Assembly (NCBI GenBank): GCA_029856435.1
Contig: JAHQXB010000080.1
Coordinates: 1-32,090, forward strand
DNA: 32,090 nt
From: Candidatus Jordarchaeia archaeon
GTDB lineage: Archaea; Asgardarchaeota; Jordiarchaeia; Jordiarchaeales; Jordiarchaeaceae
Direction: 5' to 3'
The notes beneath the pieces were generated by a model. It searched no databases and was not told where the DNA came from. It was given only the letters and a program-made list of their open reading frames with translations. Of the stretch, positions 1 to 9,468 are shown in pieces. Position 1 is the stretch's first letter. Each line of letters begins with the position of its first letter. Made by a program: the position numbers and the translations under genes.

Positions 1-226
1 CGTTTTCCTCCAATTTTTAAGAACTACTTTAGAATATAAATTGTTCCCTATTCAAAAAGGTTGATGTGTTTGGCTCAAAAGCACCCACAGATGCAAAAAA
101 AGGGGTTCACTGTTATAAGGGGGTTTGGGGCGCTGTCGATACGTTTCATCATATCCTTGGCGTACTGGAAGTACATTTTACCTAAAGACAAAATAAAAAT
201 TGAGACACCTTCGGCTTATGAGTGGT

Positions 227-484
227 TTAGAGTGGTTTTATTTTAAGGATTCTGGATCTTAAGAAGCAGCGTTCCTCGCCCTTCAACCCGCAGAAAGCAA
301 ATATGCGTCTTCCCCTCTTCTCACGGACAACAAGAACGCGCTCAGTAACCTCACCCACCCCATCCCTGTAGAGCACCTCGTAACGGCAACCAACCTTAAC
401 AATGATTCTCGGAACATGAGCCGCTGCTCGCCCATCCTGCTGATCGCTTAATGGCGGCCTTTCTCCTTTGAGGGTCAATTCCAC
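227..484 (-). pseudogene. WYL-like C-terminal domain fragment
   Basis: The last 60 or so codons read like the C-terminal strand-rich part of a WYL-type ligand-sensing domain: a V-x-Y-R-D-G-x-G-E segment, then a hydrophobic strand, then A-F-C-x-L-K-G-E-E-R with a final S-R-I-L. The first 25 codons are not natural protein. They are the amidohydrolase remnant upstream read in another frame, so no proper start is visible. I read it as the broken tail of a regulator joined to a second broken gene. A free-standing small WYL protein starting further in is possible, but no start codon with a ribosome site was found. The family call is by pattern only. Confidence 0.35.
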
Positions 485-803
485 AAAGGCTAATGAAGCT
501 ATCGGGATACTTTTCTATTTCTGCCACGTAGTTGTTGTAGTCCTTGAAGGAAACGTCGCCCTTGTAGGCGAATTTGTAGCCCACAGCTACTATTACTGCT
601 CTGTCTATTCCCGCTTCGTCCATTTCTCTAATTAGCCTCTTAGAGGTTTCCTCCATCATGATTTTTGGGTTCAGGCCGAAACGTTTGGAAACCTCGATAA
701 GAATTTGTTTAAGTTCGGGGGACATGGGTTTTTCTTCCCAAACGTGGCAGTGCACATCAATAATCAAATTTTGCCAGCTCCTTCCATTATTGTCCATTTT
801 CAA
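396..803 (-). pseudogene. Amidohydrolase (amidohydrolase_2 family), N-terminal fragment
   Basis: Starts with the metal-binding D-V-H-C-H motif at about residues 16-20, followed by a helix, the D-E-A-G-I-D-R-A-V-I strand and a typical C-G-I-D-P-Q-R-R-K turn near residue 113. These are hallmarks of TIM-barrel metal hydrolases/decarboxylases related to 2-amino-3-carboxymuconate semialdehyde decarboxylase. The similarity stops near position 470; the remaining 20 codons are out-of-frame sequence of the neighbouring WYL-like fragment. Only about 110 of the usual 270-300 residues remain, so all later metal ligands are missing and the product cannot be an active enzyme. Confidence 0.65.
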
Positions 804-1125
804 TTTTTTGAATCATACCCCTTTCACCAGTTTTCCCGACTATTCCTTTTCCCTAAAGAGGCTTTGTTGAATAATTTTAATTTTTCCAAAAAATTGGTTG
901 TTTTTTGAAATTTTTTCAAATTAACAATGTAAAATTGCAAAAAATTAAAAGGGTAAGGAAATTGAAAAAATAAAACTTTTTCAACAGAGCCAAAGGAGGA
1001 CGGGGGGTGAAAAGCTCCTTTTTTTGGACGCGTTTTGCCAAAAAAATAATCTTAACTCTTACTGGTGGAAGTGTTGATTAGAGGAAAAGGTTTGGTGGGG
1101 AAATATTTGCAGGCACCAAAAAACA
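804..1125. other. Gene-free AT-rich gap
   Basis: No convincing coding frame. It contains long A/T runs (850-975) and a G-rich patch near 1000. It lies between the divergent amidohydrolase remnant and the Roadblock-like gene. Confidence 0.5.
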
Positions 1126-1156
1126 TATCTATATACTGTATATATTTTTATTTAAA
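1126..1156 (+). promoter_or_regulatory. Putative TATA-box region of the Roadblock-like gene
   Basis: A run of TATA-like sequence (tatactgtatatattttta) sits 45-60 bases upstream of the ATG at 1197, as expected for an archaeal promoter with a short leader. Confidence 0.4.
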
Positions 1157-1196
1157 GCACATTCACACCTGAATATTGGGATTTTGTGAGGGGAAA

Positions 1197-1559
1197 ATGT
1201 CTGAAAACGCAAATTTCATTAACAATCTGAAGAGAGAGTTGGCACCAATCTATGGGACCAGCAAAAAAGGCTTAGCCATCATATCAAAGATGGGTGAAAT
1301 ATTATACTCAGACATGGCAAGCGAAACCGAACAGAAAATACTCCGCTTCAAGCAAAGCTTCCAAGGCTTAACCCAAGGGTCAAACATTACCCTAGTAAAA
1401 GGCAAAGAAGCCACAATAATCATTTGCACCTCAGAAGAAACACTATTGGCCGTGGAAACCAAGCAACACGTAGGCTTCGCCCTCCTCTACCTCCACAACC
1501 TCATAAAAAAATACGAAGCCGAATTCAAAAAATACACAAAGAAAACACCACCAGCCTAA
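1197..1559 (+). CDS. Roadblock/LC7-like small protein
   Basis: A 120-residue protein with the alternating strand/helix pattern of Roadblock/LC7 (longin-like) domains: an N-terminal helix, a G-L-A-I-I-S-K-M-G-E-I-L-Y-S hairpin, a helix, then a T-I-I-I-C-T strand and a long charged C-terminal helix ending in lysines. Roadblock proteins in archaea usually act as cytosolic partners of small GTPases or other regulators. I chose the ATG at 1197 because GAGGGG lies just upstream; a TTG at 1176 in frame has no clear ribosome site. No GTPase gene is next to it. Domain assignment rests on fold pattern, not a diagnostic motif. Confidence 0.6.
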   Translation: MSENANFINNLKRELAPIYGTSKKGLAIISKMGEILYSDMASETEQKILRFKQSFQGLTQGSNITLVKGKEATIIICTSEETLLAVETKQHVGFALLYLHNLIKKYEAEFKKYTKKTPPA

Positions 1560-1626
1560 AAAGGATAAGCCCGAAACGAAAAACACTAAAACAAAAAAAG
1601 GAGAAAAAGGAAGAAGTGTTCACACC

Positions 1627-3399
1627 TTACGCTTCTTCTGCCACTTTAGCTTTAGGTTTTACTTCTGCTTCTTCTTCCACCTTGGGCATTTCTACGCCTT
1701 CAAGCCAGATGGCGTTAATCATAGCCAGGTCTGGGGGAACAAGGTTGGCTTCCCGATCTACTATAACATCTATTACCGCTGGCTTATTGGATTTAACTGC
1801 GCGTTCCAAGGCCGGTCTAATCTGGCTGGGTTCAGTCACCCGTTCACCAAAACAGCCCATAGCCTGAGCCACAAGGTCGTATCTTACGTCGGTGAAGTCT
1901 ACACCCAAATATCTTTCTCCGAAGTTGAGCTTCTGTCCACCCTTAATCATTCCCCACTGCCTATCATTGTTTATAATTACTACTATGGGGACTTCAAGTC
2001 TGGCTGCTGTCTCCAGCTCCTGTATGTTTAACATGAAGCTTCCATCCCCACATACAGCATATACTGGTCTCTTGGGTTCCACGAGTTTCGCAGCGATGGC
2101 GTATGGCAGTCCTACTCCCAGGTGGCCGGAGTCTGCTGCTTGGAGGAATGTTCCCGGCTCATATATGAGATTCATGTAGGTGTACCAGAGTGCGGTGTTT
2201 CCCCCATCAACTATGCTTATGGCGTTTTTGGGAAAGAACTCTCTCACCTCCTTCATTAGCCGCATGGGGTGGATGGGTTTAACATCCGATTCTGCCAACT
2301 CTTTATAGCCTGCTCTCTGCATCTCCTGAGCCTGTCTGCAGGCTTGGATTCCCGGGTTGGGTGCCCTCTTGTTAGTCATTTTTTTGACTTCTTCAATGAG
2401 CAACCTTAGGGTGGCTTTAGCATCCCCCACTATGGCAACATCCACGTCACGGTTCACACCAATCATTTGGGGATCGATATCTATCTGTATGAATTTTTGT
2501 TCCTCAGGGGGTTTCCAGGCGGGGGGTTGACCCCAAAAATCATAGTCACACAGGCTGCTTCCCACAACAAGTACCACGTCTGCCTGGGACTGAGCGGTGA
2601 GAGCTCCATAGGTGGCAGCCGCAAAGTATAAGGGGTGATCGTTGGGCATAGCGTCCCTGGCGCACACTGTTCCCGTGACTGCTGCTCCCAAGTGTTCTGC
2701 CAGCTCCTGTATTTCTTTGCTGGCCTTTGACCTCATAACTCCTCCTCCGGGGTGGATTAGGGGAAACTTGGCTTCCACAAGCATTTTTGCCGCCTTTTTT
2801 ATTAGTTCTGGGTTTCCCACCGGAGGTGCTGTGGCGCGGTACCTTTCTGCGGGCACTACACGTACACTTTCTTCCGGACCCATTGCCGCTAGAACGTCTA
2901 CTGGAACGTCTAAGTGTACTGGTGCCGGTGCGCCTGAGACTGCTACTCGGAATGCTTGCCTTACCAGTTCCGGTATCCTCTTCCAGTGGGAAATGACTGC
3001 GTTCCACTTCACTACACCCTTGAATAGTTCAAGCTGGTCGCATCCCTGCGTAGACCCATGGTCTGGATATGATTTCCAGGTCTGGTTTTGCACTGTCAAA
3101 ACCACCATGGGTATATTGTCTGCGTATGCTGGGTATACTCCTGGCACTAGGTCGACTGCTCCTGGGCCTACTGTTCCTAGGCATACTCCGGGGATGCCTG
3201 TGAGGCGGGCGTAGGCGTCTGCCATGTGTGCTGCGGCTTGTTCGTGTCTGGTTCCAATGTATTTTATTCCCAGGTTTTCTCCTTCACGGTATATGGCGTC
3301 TATGAAGGGTAACCATTGGCCCCCCACGACTCCAAATATGTATTTCACTTTTTCTTGGGCGATACATCTTAGAAGTAGTTCGCCTCCAGAAATATTCAA
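1627..3399 (-). CDS. ThDP-dependent enzyme, acetolactate synthase / acyl-CoA lyase-like (copy 1)
   Basis: About 590 residues with the three-domain layout of the acetolactate synthase/oxalyl-CoA decarboxylase superfamily. The N-terminal pyrimidine-binding domain carries the catalytic glutamate in T-R-H-E-Q near residue 53, a central Rossmann-like domain follows, and the C-terminal diphosphate-binding domain has the G-D-G-S-F start and I-N-N-D end of the ThDP motif. A lysine/glutamate-rich tail of about 20 residues follows. The substrate cannot be told: 2-oxoacid carboligation, 2-hydroxyacyl-CoA lysis or decarboxylation all fit. No small regulatory subunit, as needed by true acetolactate synthase, is nearby. 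A near twin lies at 6264-8216. Start: GGGAGGTG is followed 8 bases later by TTG at 3399; the GTG at 3408 overlaps the ribosome site and is less likely. Confidence 0.85.
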   Translation of the reverse strand: MNISGGELLLRCIAQEKVKYIFGVVGGQWLPFIDAIYREGENLGIKYIGTRHEQAAAHMADAYARLTGIPGVCLGTVGPGAVDLVPGVYPAYADNIPMVVLTVQNQTWKSYPDHGSTQGCDQLELFKGVVKWNAVISHWKRIPELVRQAFRVAVSGAPAPVHLDVPVDVLAAMGPEESVRVVPAERYRATAPPVGNPELIKKAAKMLVEAKFPLIHPGGGVMRSKASKEIQELAEHLGAAVTGTVCARDAMPNDHPLYFAAATYGALTAQSQADVVLVVGSSLCDYDFWGQPPAWKPPEEQKFIQIDIDPQMIGVNRDVDVAIVGDAKATLRLLIEEVKKMTNKRAPNPGIQACRQAQEMQRAGYKELAESDVKPIHPMRLMKEVREFFPKNAISIVDGGNTALWYTYMNLIYEPGTFLQAADSGHLGVGLPYAIAAKLVEPKRPVYAVCGDGSFMLNIQELETAARLEVPIVVIINNDRQWGMIKGGQKLNFGERYLGVDFTDVRYDLVAQAMGCFGERVTEPSQIRPALERAVKSNKPAVIDVIVDREANLVPPDLAMINAIWLEGVEMPKVEEEAEVKPKAKVAEEA

Positions 3400-4404
3400 A
3401 ATATTCACACCTCCCAGAAATATGGGTTTTTCTCAAACGGTATTAGTTCGTAATTTTATTGTTTTTTTGATTTATTATTCTTTTTGGGTTTCCCTCTATT
3501 TTTGTTGTTAAATCTAATCCGTCGAAAACTTGTTTTTCGCCACATTTCCTTGGGTTCTTCCTTCATAGTTTAATTGTGAGTCTAGGTTTGTTGGGGGAAA
3601 GAGCTGTTGGTTGATTTCTTGGAAAGCCCAGTTGTAAACGCTTCACCGGGGGGTGGCTTTAGGGACTGAGCGTAAAAAGTTTTTAGTGCATTTGGATTCG
3701 GAGCACCTTTAGACAGGGGTAGTCCCTCAAATTAAATGGTTGGGTTTCAATGGGGAGGTACCCTAAGGGTAACAATTTTGAAAAGTTTTTTGTCATCTGG
3801 TGTTCCCCGGCATGAAATGGTTAATGAATTCTTCTTTCCAAAAAAGCGTTTTTGTCTTCTTTTTCACGGAGAGCAATATAACTATAACTAACGATAAAAA
3901 ACTTATTTCTCACGGGGGCTTCTTCTGGCGAAAATCACGTTAGAAAGCCAGTGCCAAAAGCATTCATCTGGGTGGTTCACGCCAAAAACTTTTTTGTGCC
4001 CTTTTATTGGGTTCTGCTCCCCATTTTCGATTCTTGATTCTTTCGTTGCTCCGGATTTCTTCTATTTCTATTGAGTCAACCTAACCACTTATAACAGGTG
4101 GATACTCTGATGTATGCCTATAACTTCGGTTTAAGTGTGAAATGAGTTGCTGGTTATCTGGTTTTTGCTGTTGGCGCTCGGTGCTTCTTTGTTGGGACTC
4201 ATCGGACTTACTGGTACAAAAGTGCTTCATCCTAAGCCTGAATGATAGGGTACTTTTCTAGTTGCAGAGTATAGATGTGGTCGTGTTCATGTAACATAAT
4301 CGCCTTTTCTTCTGATTCTTTAAGTACATTAATAAACCTTTGTTGCAATTTAAGGAATTAAAACTAAAAGTGTTTTTTGAAAAGTTTGGTTGGGTGATTG
4401 ATTG
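3400..4404. other. 1-kb gap without a recognisable gene
   Basis: No coding frame or tRNA was recognised on either strand. Small features seen are a 7-bp inverted pair AGGGACT/AGTCCCT (about 3661-3726), the palindrome ACCCTAAGGGT at 3760-3770, and several short A/T palindromes of the type AAAAGTTTTT (about 3677, 3780, 3985). It must hold the promoters of the divergent ThDP and dehydrogenase genes; the rest may be decayed DNA. Confidence 0.5.
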
Positions 4405-5199
4405 ATGGAAAAAAGGTTGGAAGGTAGAGTTGCTCTGGTTACTGGGGCTGCCTCGGGAATTGGGCGGGCCATTGTTCTGCGGTTTGCGAGGGAAGGAGCG
4501 AAGGTTTCTGTGGTTGACATTAATATTGAAGGAGCGAGAAAAGTAGTTGAGGAAATTAAAGAATTTGGTGGAGAGGCTATTGCTGTTCAGTGTGATGTGA
4601 GTGACGAGGAGCAGGTGAAAAGGGCTGTTGCGGAGACTGAGCAAAGACTGGGAAGGATTGGAATTCTGGTAAACAACGCTGGAATCGGGGATGCGGGCCT
4701 AGTTCAGGATATGACCACGGAGCAGTGGCACAGAATGTTTAGGGTAACTGTTGACGGAGCATTTTACTTTACAAGAGCAGTTCTTAAATCCATGCAGAGC
4801 GGCGACCGAATCATTAACGTGTCCTCAAATGCGGCAGTTACGGGCATGGCGGCCGGCTCCCACTACGCTGCGGCAAAATCGGCAATAGTGGGATTCACCA
4901 AGTCGCTGGCGATAGAGATAGGATACAGAGGAATCACCGCAAACGTAATCGCTCCAGGATTCATAGATACACCTATATTGGCACCCTTCATAGCAGTTGC
5001 ACCCGAATTCTATAAGGAGATGCCTGTCCGCAGGCTGGGAAAACCAGAAGAAATCGCCGAAGTTGTGGCTCTACTGGCCTCACCACAAGCAAGCTTCATA
5101 ACGGGACAAGTATTCCTTGTAGATGGAGGAAGCACTCTTTTCAACTTGGTTCACCAGGCACCCTACAGAGCACTGGGACTCCACACCCTAGGAGTCTAA
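4405..5199 (+). CDS. Short-chain dehydrogenase/reductase (FabG-like)
   Basis: A 264-residue classical SDR that should catalyse NAD(P)-dependent oxidation or reduction of a hydroxyl/keto group. Visible motifs are T-G-A-A-S-G-I-G for the cofactor (residues 13-20), C-D-V (adenine ring), N-N-A-G (90-93), the catalytic serines at about 140-141 and Y-x-x-x-K (Tyr154, Lys158), then the P-G-F-I-D-T segment. D39 at the end of strand 2 favours NAD over NADP. The C-terminal [10 protein letters not shown] is typical of 3-oxoacyl reductase and 3-hydroxyacyl-CoA dehydrogenase-like members. In this context a 3-hydroxyacyl-CoA substrate is plausible but unproven. ATG at 4405 is preceded by GGTGA at good spacing; an in-frame TTG sits one codon upstream. 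Confidence 0.88.
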   Translation: MEKRLEGRVALVTGAASGIGRAIVLRFAREGAKVSVVDINIEGARKVVEEIKEFGGEAIAVQCDVSDEEQVKRAVAETEQRLGRIGILVNNAGIGDAGLVQDMTTEQWHRMFRVTVDGAFYFTRAVLKSMQSGDRIINVSSNAAVTGMAAGSHYAAAKSAIVGFTKSLAIEIGYRGITANVIAPGFIDTPILAPFIAVAPEFYKEMPVRRLGKPEEIAEVVALLASPQASFITGQVFLVDGGSTLFNLVHQAPYRALGLHTLGV

Positions 5200-5511
5200 A
5201 AATAAAAACTCGAAACGAAAGTTATGCAAGCGATGAAGCTCACAATTAGCAAGTTTTTCTCCCCCCTTCTCTTTCTCTTTCCAAAAATTTTTTGGCTTCT
5301 CTCCCCTTTTTTGGGTCTAGTCACCACAGCTCCATTGGGCTTATTTAGTTGTCTCGTATTTTCCCGTCTTTTTTTGGGCATTATTGGCTTTTGTTGTGAA
5401 AAAAATTTTTCAATATGTTTGGAGCACTTTTATGTGCATGCCTTTATAGGGCTTACCCTTTAAACAAAGTTTGTGATGAGTTGTACTTATGAGTTGTTTG
5501 GTGGTATTTTT

Positions 5512-6168
5512 ATGAAGTGTGCTTACTGTAGTGTTTTGGCTTGTGTTTTTGGCGGTGGAGAAAGGCTGCCTGCCGACTGTCCCATGAGTACTAGCAGTGA
5601 TGTTATGGTGAAGGCTAAGGAGCTTTATGAGGGGGATGTTGAGGTTAGAGAGCTGGCGAGGCAGTCAAGTATTGTGGAGGCAACGGGATATATGGAGTGG
5701 CCCCGGTTGAGGGACACCGTGGAGTTTGCCAAGAGAATGAAGTACAAGAAGTTGGGTGTGGCATTCTGCATAGGTTTGCATCGGGAGGCTGGTGCTGTGT
5801 GCCAGGTTTTGGAAGGGTTTGGGTTCGAGGTAGTTTCTGTATGCTGCAAAACTGGAGCCTTGTGGAAAAGGGATTTGGGCCTTCCCGAGGAATACATTGG
5901 GTACTCAAAGACGGGTTACCTTATTGGTGAAATTTCCTGCAATCCGGTGGCGCAGGCCTTGTACCTTAATGAGCAGAAGACTGAAATGAATGTGCTTGTG
6001 GGACTCTGCGTGGGCCACGATGTTCTGTTCACCAAGTTTTCAAAAGCAGGGGTAACCACCCTGATAGCGAAGGATCGTCCACTGGCACACAACCCCGCTG
6101 GAGCAATCAACACCTATTATTACAGCATGTATTTTGGTGAGTTGCAAAAGAGGATGAGTCAGAAATAG
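5512..6168 (+). CDS. DUF1847 family cysteine-rich protein
   Basis: A 218-residue protein beginning with a cysteine cluster C-x2-C-x4-C-x11-C-P (Cys3, 6, 11, 23), followed by a helix-rich middle and a Rossmann-like stretch with K-K-L-G-V-A-F-C and several further cysteines (for example S-V-C-C-K and E-I-S-C-N-P). This pattern matches the DUF1847 family, which is thought to bind metal or an iron-sulfur cluster but has no proven reaction. GGTGGT lies 6-7 bases before the ATG at 5512, so I prefer this to the GTG/ATG at 5473/5476. It is a single gene, convergent with the second ThDP enzyme. Confidence 0.8.
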   Translation: MKCAYCSVLACVFGGGERLPADCPMSTSSDVMVKAKELYEGDVEVRELARQSSIVEATGYMEWPRLRDTVEFAKRMKYKKLGVAFCIGLHREAGAVCQVLEGFGFEVVSVCCKTGALWKRDLGLPEEYIGYSKTGYLIGEISCNPVAQALYLNEQKTEMNVLVGLCVGHDVLFTKFSKAGVTTLIAKDRPLAHNPAGAINTYYYSMYFGELQKRMSQK

Positions 6169-6263
6169 TTAAGAAAAGTTTTCCTCCATATTCCCCTTCC
6201 CTTTTTTTGGTCGGTGGAAGAGTATCTGTTGGAAAAAGAGGGGGTTGGAATGTTTGGTGGTGT

Positions 6264-8216
6264 TTAGGCTACTTCTCTGACGTCTTCTCCTAGTTTTGCT
6301 GCTTCTTCTGATTTTTCCTCGATTTTGGGCACTTGACAGCCTTCAAGCCACATTGAGTAAATGAAGTCCAGACCGGGTGGTGTGAGGGTTGCTTCCCTGT
6401 CGATTATTATGTCTAGTACTGCGGGTTTGTTTGATTTCACCGCCCTTTGGAGGGCGGGTCTGATTTCTCGGGGGTCTTCCACTCTTTCTCCATAGCACCC
6501 CATAGCTTTCGCGACTTGGTCATATCTTACGTCGATGAAGTCAACACCTATGAACCGTTCTCCAAAGTTTAGTTTTTGTACAGTCTTAATCATTCCCCAC
6601 TGACGGTCATTCATAATGATTACTACAAACGGCAACCCCAGTCTGGCTGCGGTTTCCAGTTCCTGTATGTTGAACATGAAGGCCCCGTCCCCACATATGG
6701 CGAAAACTGGTCTTTGGGGCTCGGCTAGTTTTGCTCCTATTGCGTATGGTAGTCCCACTCCAAGGTGCCCTGAATCTAAGGCTTGGAGGTGGGTTCCAGG
6801 CTCATATACTCGGTGTGCGAAAGTGTACCACATTACAGCGTTTCCACCGTCCAAGATGCTTATTGCGTTTTTGGGGAAGAAGTCTCTTACCTCTTTCGCA
6901 ACCCTCAAGGGGTGGATGGGTTTAATGTCTGACTCCATTAATTCCTTTAATCCTTGCTTCCCCATTTCTGCGACTTGTCTAAGTGCTTCAATTGCGGGGT
7001 TGGGTGCTTTTTTGTCGGTCAGCTTTTTTACCTCGTCTATTATTGCCCTCAGAGTAGATTTAGCGTCCCCCACAATGGCTAAATCCACATCTCTATTCAC
7101 TCCAATCATTTCGGGGTCCACATCTATCTGTATGAATTTTTGTTCTTCGGGACTCTTCCATCCCGGTGGTTGGCCCCAGAAATCGTAAACATTAAGAGTG
7201 CTTCCCACCACCAGCACCGTGTCCGCTTGGGTTTTGGCTGCCACGCCCCCATAATTTCCCGAGGCAAAATAGAATGGGTGTTCATCAGAGAGTACGTCTC
7301 GCGCAAAAGCTGTACCAGTCACTACTGCTCCAAGGTACTCGGCTAGTTCTGCCACTTCTTGGCTGGCCCTTGATCTGAGCACTCCTCCTCCACAGTGGAT
7401 TAAGGGAAATTTTGCTTCCACCAACATTTTTGCGGCTATCTTTACCAGTTCAGGATCTCCCGTGGCGGGCCTTGTGGCCCGGTATCTTTCTGCGGGAACG
7501 ATGCGAACATTTTCTATGGATCCCACTTCAAACAGTATGTTTACTGGGATGTCTAGGTGAACGGGCCCTGGTTGACCTGCTGTTGCGGTGCGGAATGCTT
7601 GTTGTACCATTTGTGGTATTCTTTTCCAGTGGGAAATCATGGCGTTCCACTTCACCACACCCTTAAATAGGCTAAGTTGATCGCATCCCTGACTGGAACC
7701 GTAGTCTGGGTAGGATTTCCAAGTTTGGTTTTGCACTGTCAAAACTACCAGGGGTATGCTGTCTGCATATGCTGGGTACACTCCGGGAATTAGGTCTGCG
7801 GCTCCCGGGCCTACTGTTCCTAGGCATACTCCGGGTTTGCCTGTGAGGCGGGCGTAGGCGTCTGCCATGTGTGCTGCGGCTTGTTCGTGCCGGGTTCCAA
7901 TATATTTTATTCCTAGGTTTTCGCCTTCCCGGTATAGGGCGTCCATAAAGGTTACCCATTGTCCTCCAACCACTCCAAAAATGTAGGGCACCTTTTCTTG
8001 GGCTAGGCAGTATAAGAGGAGTTCTCCTCCGGACCATTCCCGTCTTTCTGACAGTTCCGGGTATTTTGGTTTTTCGGCTTCTAGCTCCGTTTCAGGCTGT
8101 TCAGCTTCGATTTTTTTAACGGAAACCCGCTCTATCACTTTTTTCTCAACTATTTTCTTTTCTTCTCTCTCAACTATTTTTTGTTCTTTTGCATCTTCCG
8201 TTCTTTTTAGGGTCAT
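6264..8216 (-). CDS. ThDP-dependent enzyme, acetolactate synthase / acyl-CoA lyase-like (copy 2)
   Basis: About 650 residues; the core is very similar to the gene at 1627-3399, with the same T-R-H-E-Q catalytic glutamate (about residue 111), Q-N-Q-T-W-K-S-Y-P loop and G-D-G...N-D ThDP motif. It differs by a 60-residue N-terminal extension built almost wholly of K, E, V and I, likely a coiled coil or flexible linker, which copy 1 lacks. It also has an acidic/lysine C-terminal tail. The ATG at 8216 is chosen because GGGAGGAC stands 5 bases upstream; a TTG at 8258 has no ribosome site. The extension could serve oligomer formation or docking to a partner. The reaction is unknown, as for copy 1. 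Confidence 0.85.
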   Translation of the reverse strand: MTLKRTEDAKEQKIVEREEKKIVEKKVIERVSVKKIEAEQPETELEAEKPKYPELSERREWSGGELLLYCLAQEKVPYIFGVVGGQWVTFMDALYREGENLGIKYIGTRHEQAAAHMADAYARLTGKPGVCLGTVGPGAADLIPGVYPAYADSIPLVVLTVQNQTWKSYPDYGSSQGCDQLSLFKGVVKWNAMISHWKRIPQMVQQAFRTATAGQPGPVHLDIPVNILFEVGSIENVRIVPAERYRATRPATGDPELVKIAAKMLVEAKFPLIHCGGGVLRSRASQEVAELAEYLGAVVTGTAFARDVLSDEHPFYFASGNYGGVAAKTQADTVLVVGSTLNVYDFWGQPPGWKSPEEQKFIQIDVDPEMIGVNRDVDLAIVGDAKSTLRAIIDEVKKLTDKKAPNPAIEALRQVAEMGKQGLKELMESDIKPIHPLRVAKEVRDFFPKNAISILDGGNAVMWYTFAHRVYEPGTHLQALDSGHLGVGLPYAIGAKLAEPQRPVFAICGDGAFMFNIQELETAARLGLPFVVIIMNDRQWGMIKTVQKLNFGERFIGVDFIDVRYDQVAKAMGCYGERVEDPREIRPALQRAVKSNKPAVLDIIIDREATLTPPGLDFIYSMWLEGCQVPKIEEKSEEAAKLGEDVREVA

Positions 8217-8382
8217 TTTTGTCCTCCCAAAAACTTTAGTTAAGGATTGTTGTTTCAAGCTTGTTTGTATAACTATTTAAGATTTTACTTATCAATAATT
8301 GGAATGGTGGTCGAAAAATGTGTGTTCTCACTAAATTAGACTGCCTTCTGGTTTAGTTAAAGGGTAATGGAGAAGGAGGGGC

Positions 8383-9468
8383 TTAATAGTGTCTGAAGGC
8401 TATTTTTGTGGATTTATGTTTTTTCTTGTCCAGTTGGGCTTCGAAGGCCTGTTTCCATTCTTCAAGCTTGAAGGTTTTTGTGAGTAGAAGCTGGTTCTTG
8501 ACTTTTCCCTTCTCCTGCAGCTCTAAAGCTATGCTGAATGGGGTTCTGGCAACTTGTTCTAGGGGGTAGCCGTTGACGCCATATAGTTTGAGTTCTTTGA
8601 CGCTGAACATGAGGAAATCTATGGATGCTTCTCTCATCAATCCCACAAATATGATTTCTCCCCGTGGCTTTGTTATGTTAATTGCGTCCTGCAGTGTTTG
8701 TGCACTTCCCACTCCGTCGTAGGTCTGGTCTACTCCCTTGCCTGTTGCCATGATTATCTCTGTGGAGGGTGTTTCACCCTTTTCCAAGCAGTAAACGTGG
8801 TCTGCTCCCAGCTGCTCAGCCAGTTTTGCTTGATACTCAAACTCGGTTGCCACAAAGGTTTCCAGCGCCCCCATTACCCTACAGGCTTGAAGGATCTGTA
8901 AACCGATGGCACCCGCACCAATTATGGCGACTTTTTTGCCGACTGGGTTTCCCACGAAACAGGAGTGGATTCCGACTGCTAGTGGTTCGGTGAGAACTGC
9001 ACTCTCATCGGAAACATTGTTGGGAATTTTGTAAATTCGGGATTTGTGTGCTAAGAAATACTCTGCAAAGCCTCCCCCGTTCACCTTATTGTATCCCAAT
9101 CCTCCGCCCAGCAGAGCCTGATTATAGCAGAGACTGTAGCGACCCAGCTTACACATATCGCAGGGCTCCAAACCTAACTCGGCACACCCCGCAGCTCCAT
9201 CCACAACCACCCTGTCTCCCACATTTAAACTCTCCACGCCTTCACCAATCTCGCTTATGACCCCCACTACTTCGTGGCCGAAGATGAGGGGTTTGGGCAT
9301 AAAATCAGCCAGCGCCATCTTACCAGTAATAATTCCCATGTCAGAGCCACATATGCCACACAGTTTTGTTTTAATCAGCACCCAGTCCTTTTTGGGAACA
9401 GGCTTCTCGACATCTTCCAAATAGAAACCTTGGGGGTAGGGTTTACCGTCCCATAGAAGAGCCCTCAA
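8383..9468 (-). CDS. Zinc-dependent medium-chain alcohol/polyol dehydrogenase
   Basis: A 361-residue member of the zinc MDR family (threonine/sorbitol/glucose dehydrogenase-like). Catalytic zinc residues are the Cys of C-G-I-C-G-S-D (about 40) and the His-Glu of F-G-H-E (65-66), with a later T-E-P-L glutamate. The structural zinc lobe has four cysteines (about 96, 104, 107, 115). The NAD(P) Rossmann motif is I-G-A-G-A-I-G. It should oxidise an alcohol or reduce an aldehyde/ketone in the cytosol; the substrate cannot be told. AAGGTG stands 6 bases before a TTG at 9468, giving the usual M-R-A-L-L-W start; the GTG at 9477 overlaps the ribosome site. Confidence 0.88.
   Translation of the reverse strand: MRALLWDGKPYPQGFYLEDVEKPVPKKDWVLIKTKLCGICGSDMGIITGKMALADFMPKPLIFGHEVVGVISEIGEGVESLNVGDRVVVDGAAGCAELGLEPCDMCKLGRYSLCYNQALLGGGLGYNKVNGGGFAEYFLAHKSRIYKIPNNVSDESAVLTEPLAVGIHSCFVGNPVGKKVAIIGAGAIGLQILQACRVMGALETFVATEFEYQAKLAEQLGADHVYCLEKGETPSTEIIMATGKGVDQTYDGVGSAQTLQDAINITKPRGEIIFVGLMREASIDFLMFSVKELKLYGVNGYPLEQVARTPFSIALELQEKGKVKNQLLLTKTFKLEEWKQAFEAQLDKKKHKSTKIAFRHY

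Noticed and set aside
2642..3214. 190-codon open frame opposite ThDP gene 1 (and a similar one at 6616-7188 opposite gene 2)
   Set aside because: Shadow frames of two closely related genes; their presence in both copies reflects codon bias, not coding.
1627..3399. Naming the ThDP enzymes ilvB (acetolactate synthase)
   Set aside because: No regulatory subunit or other branched-chain amino acid genes are nearby, and the substrate residues cannot be judged by eye.
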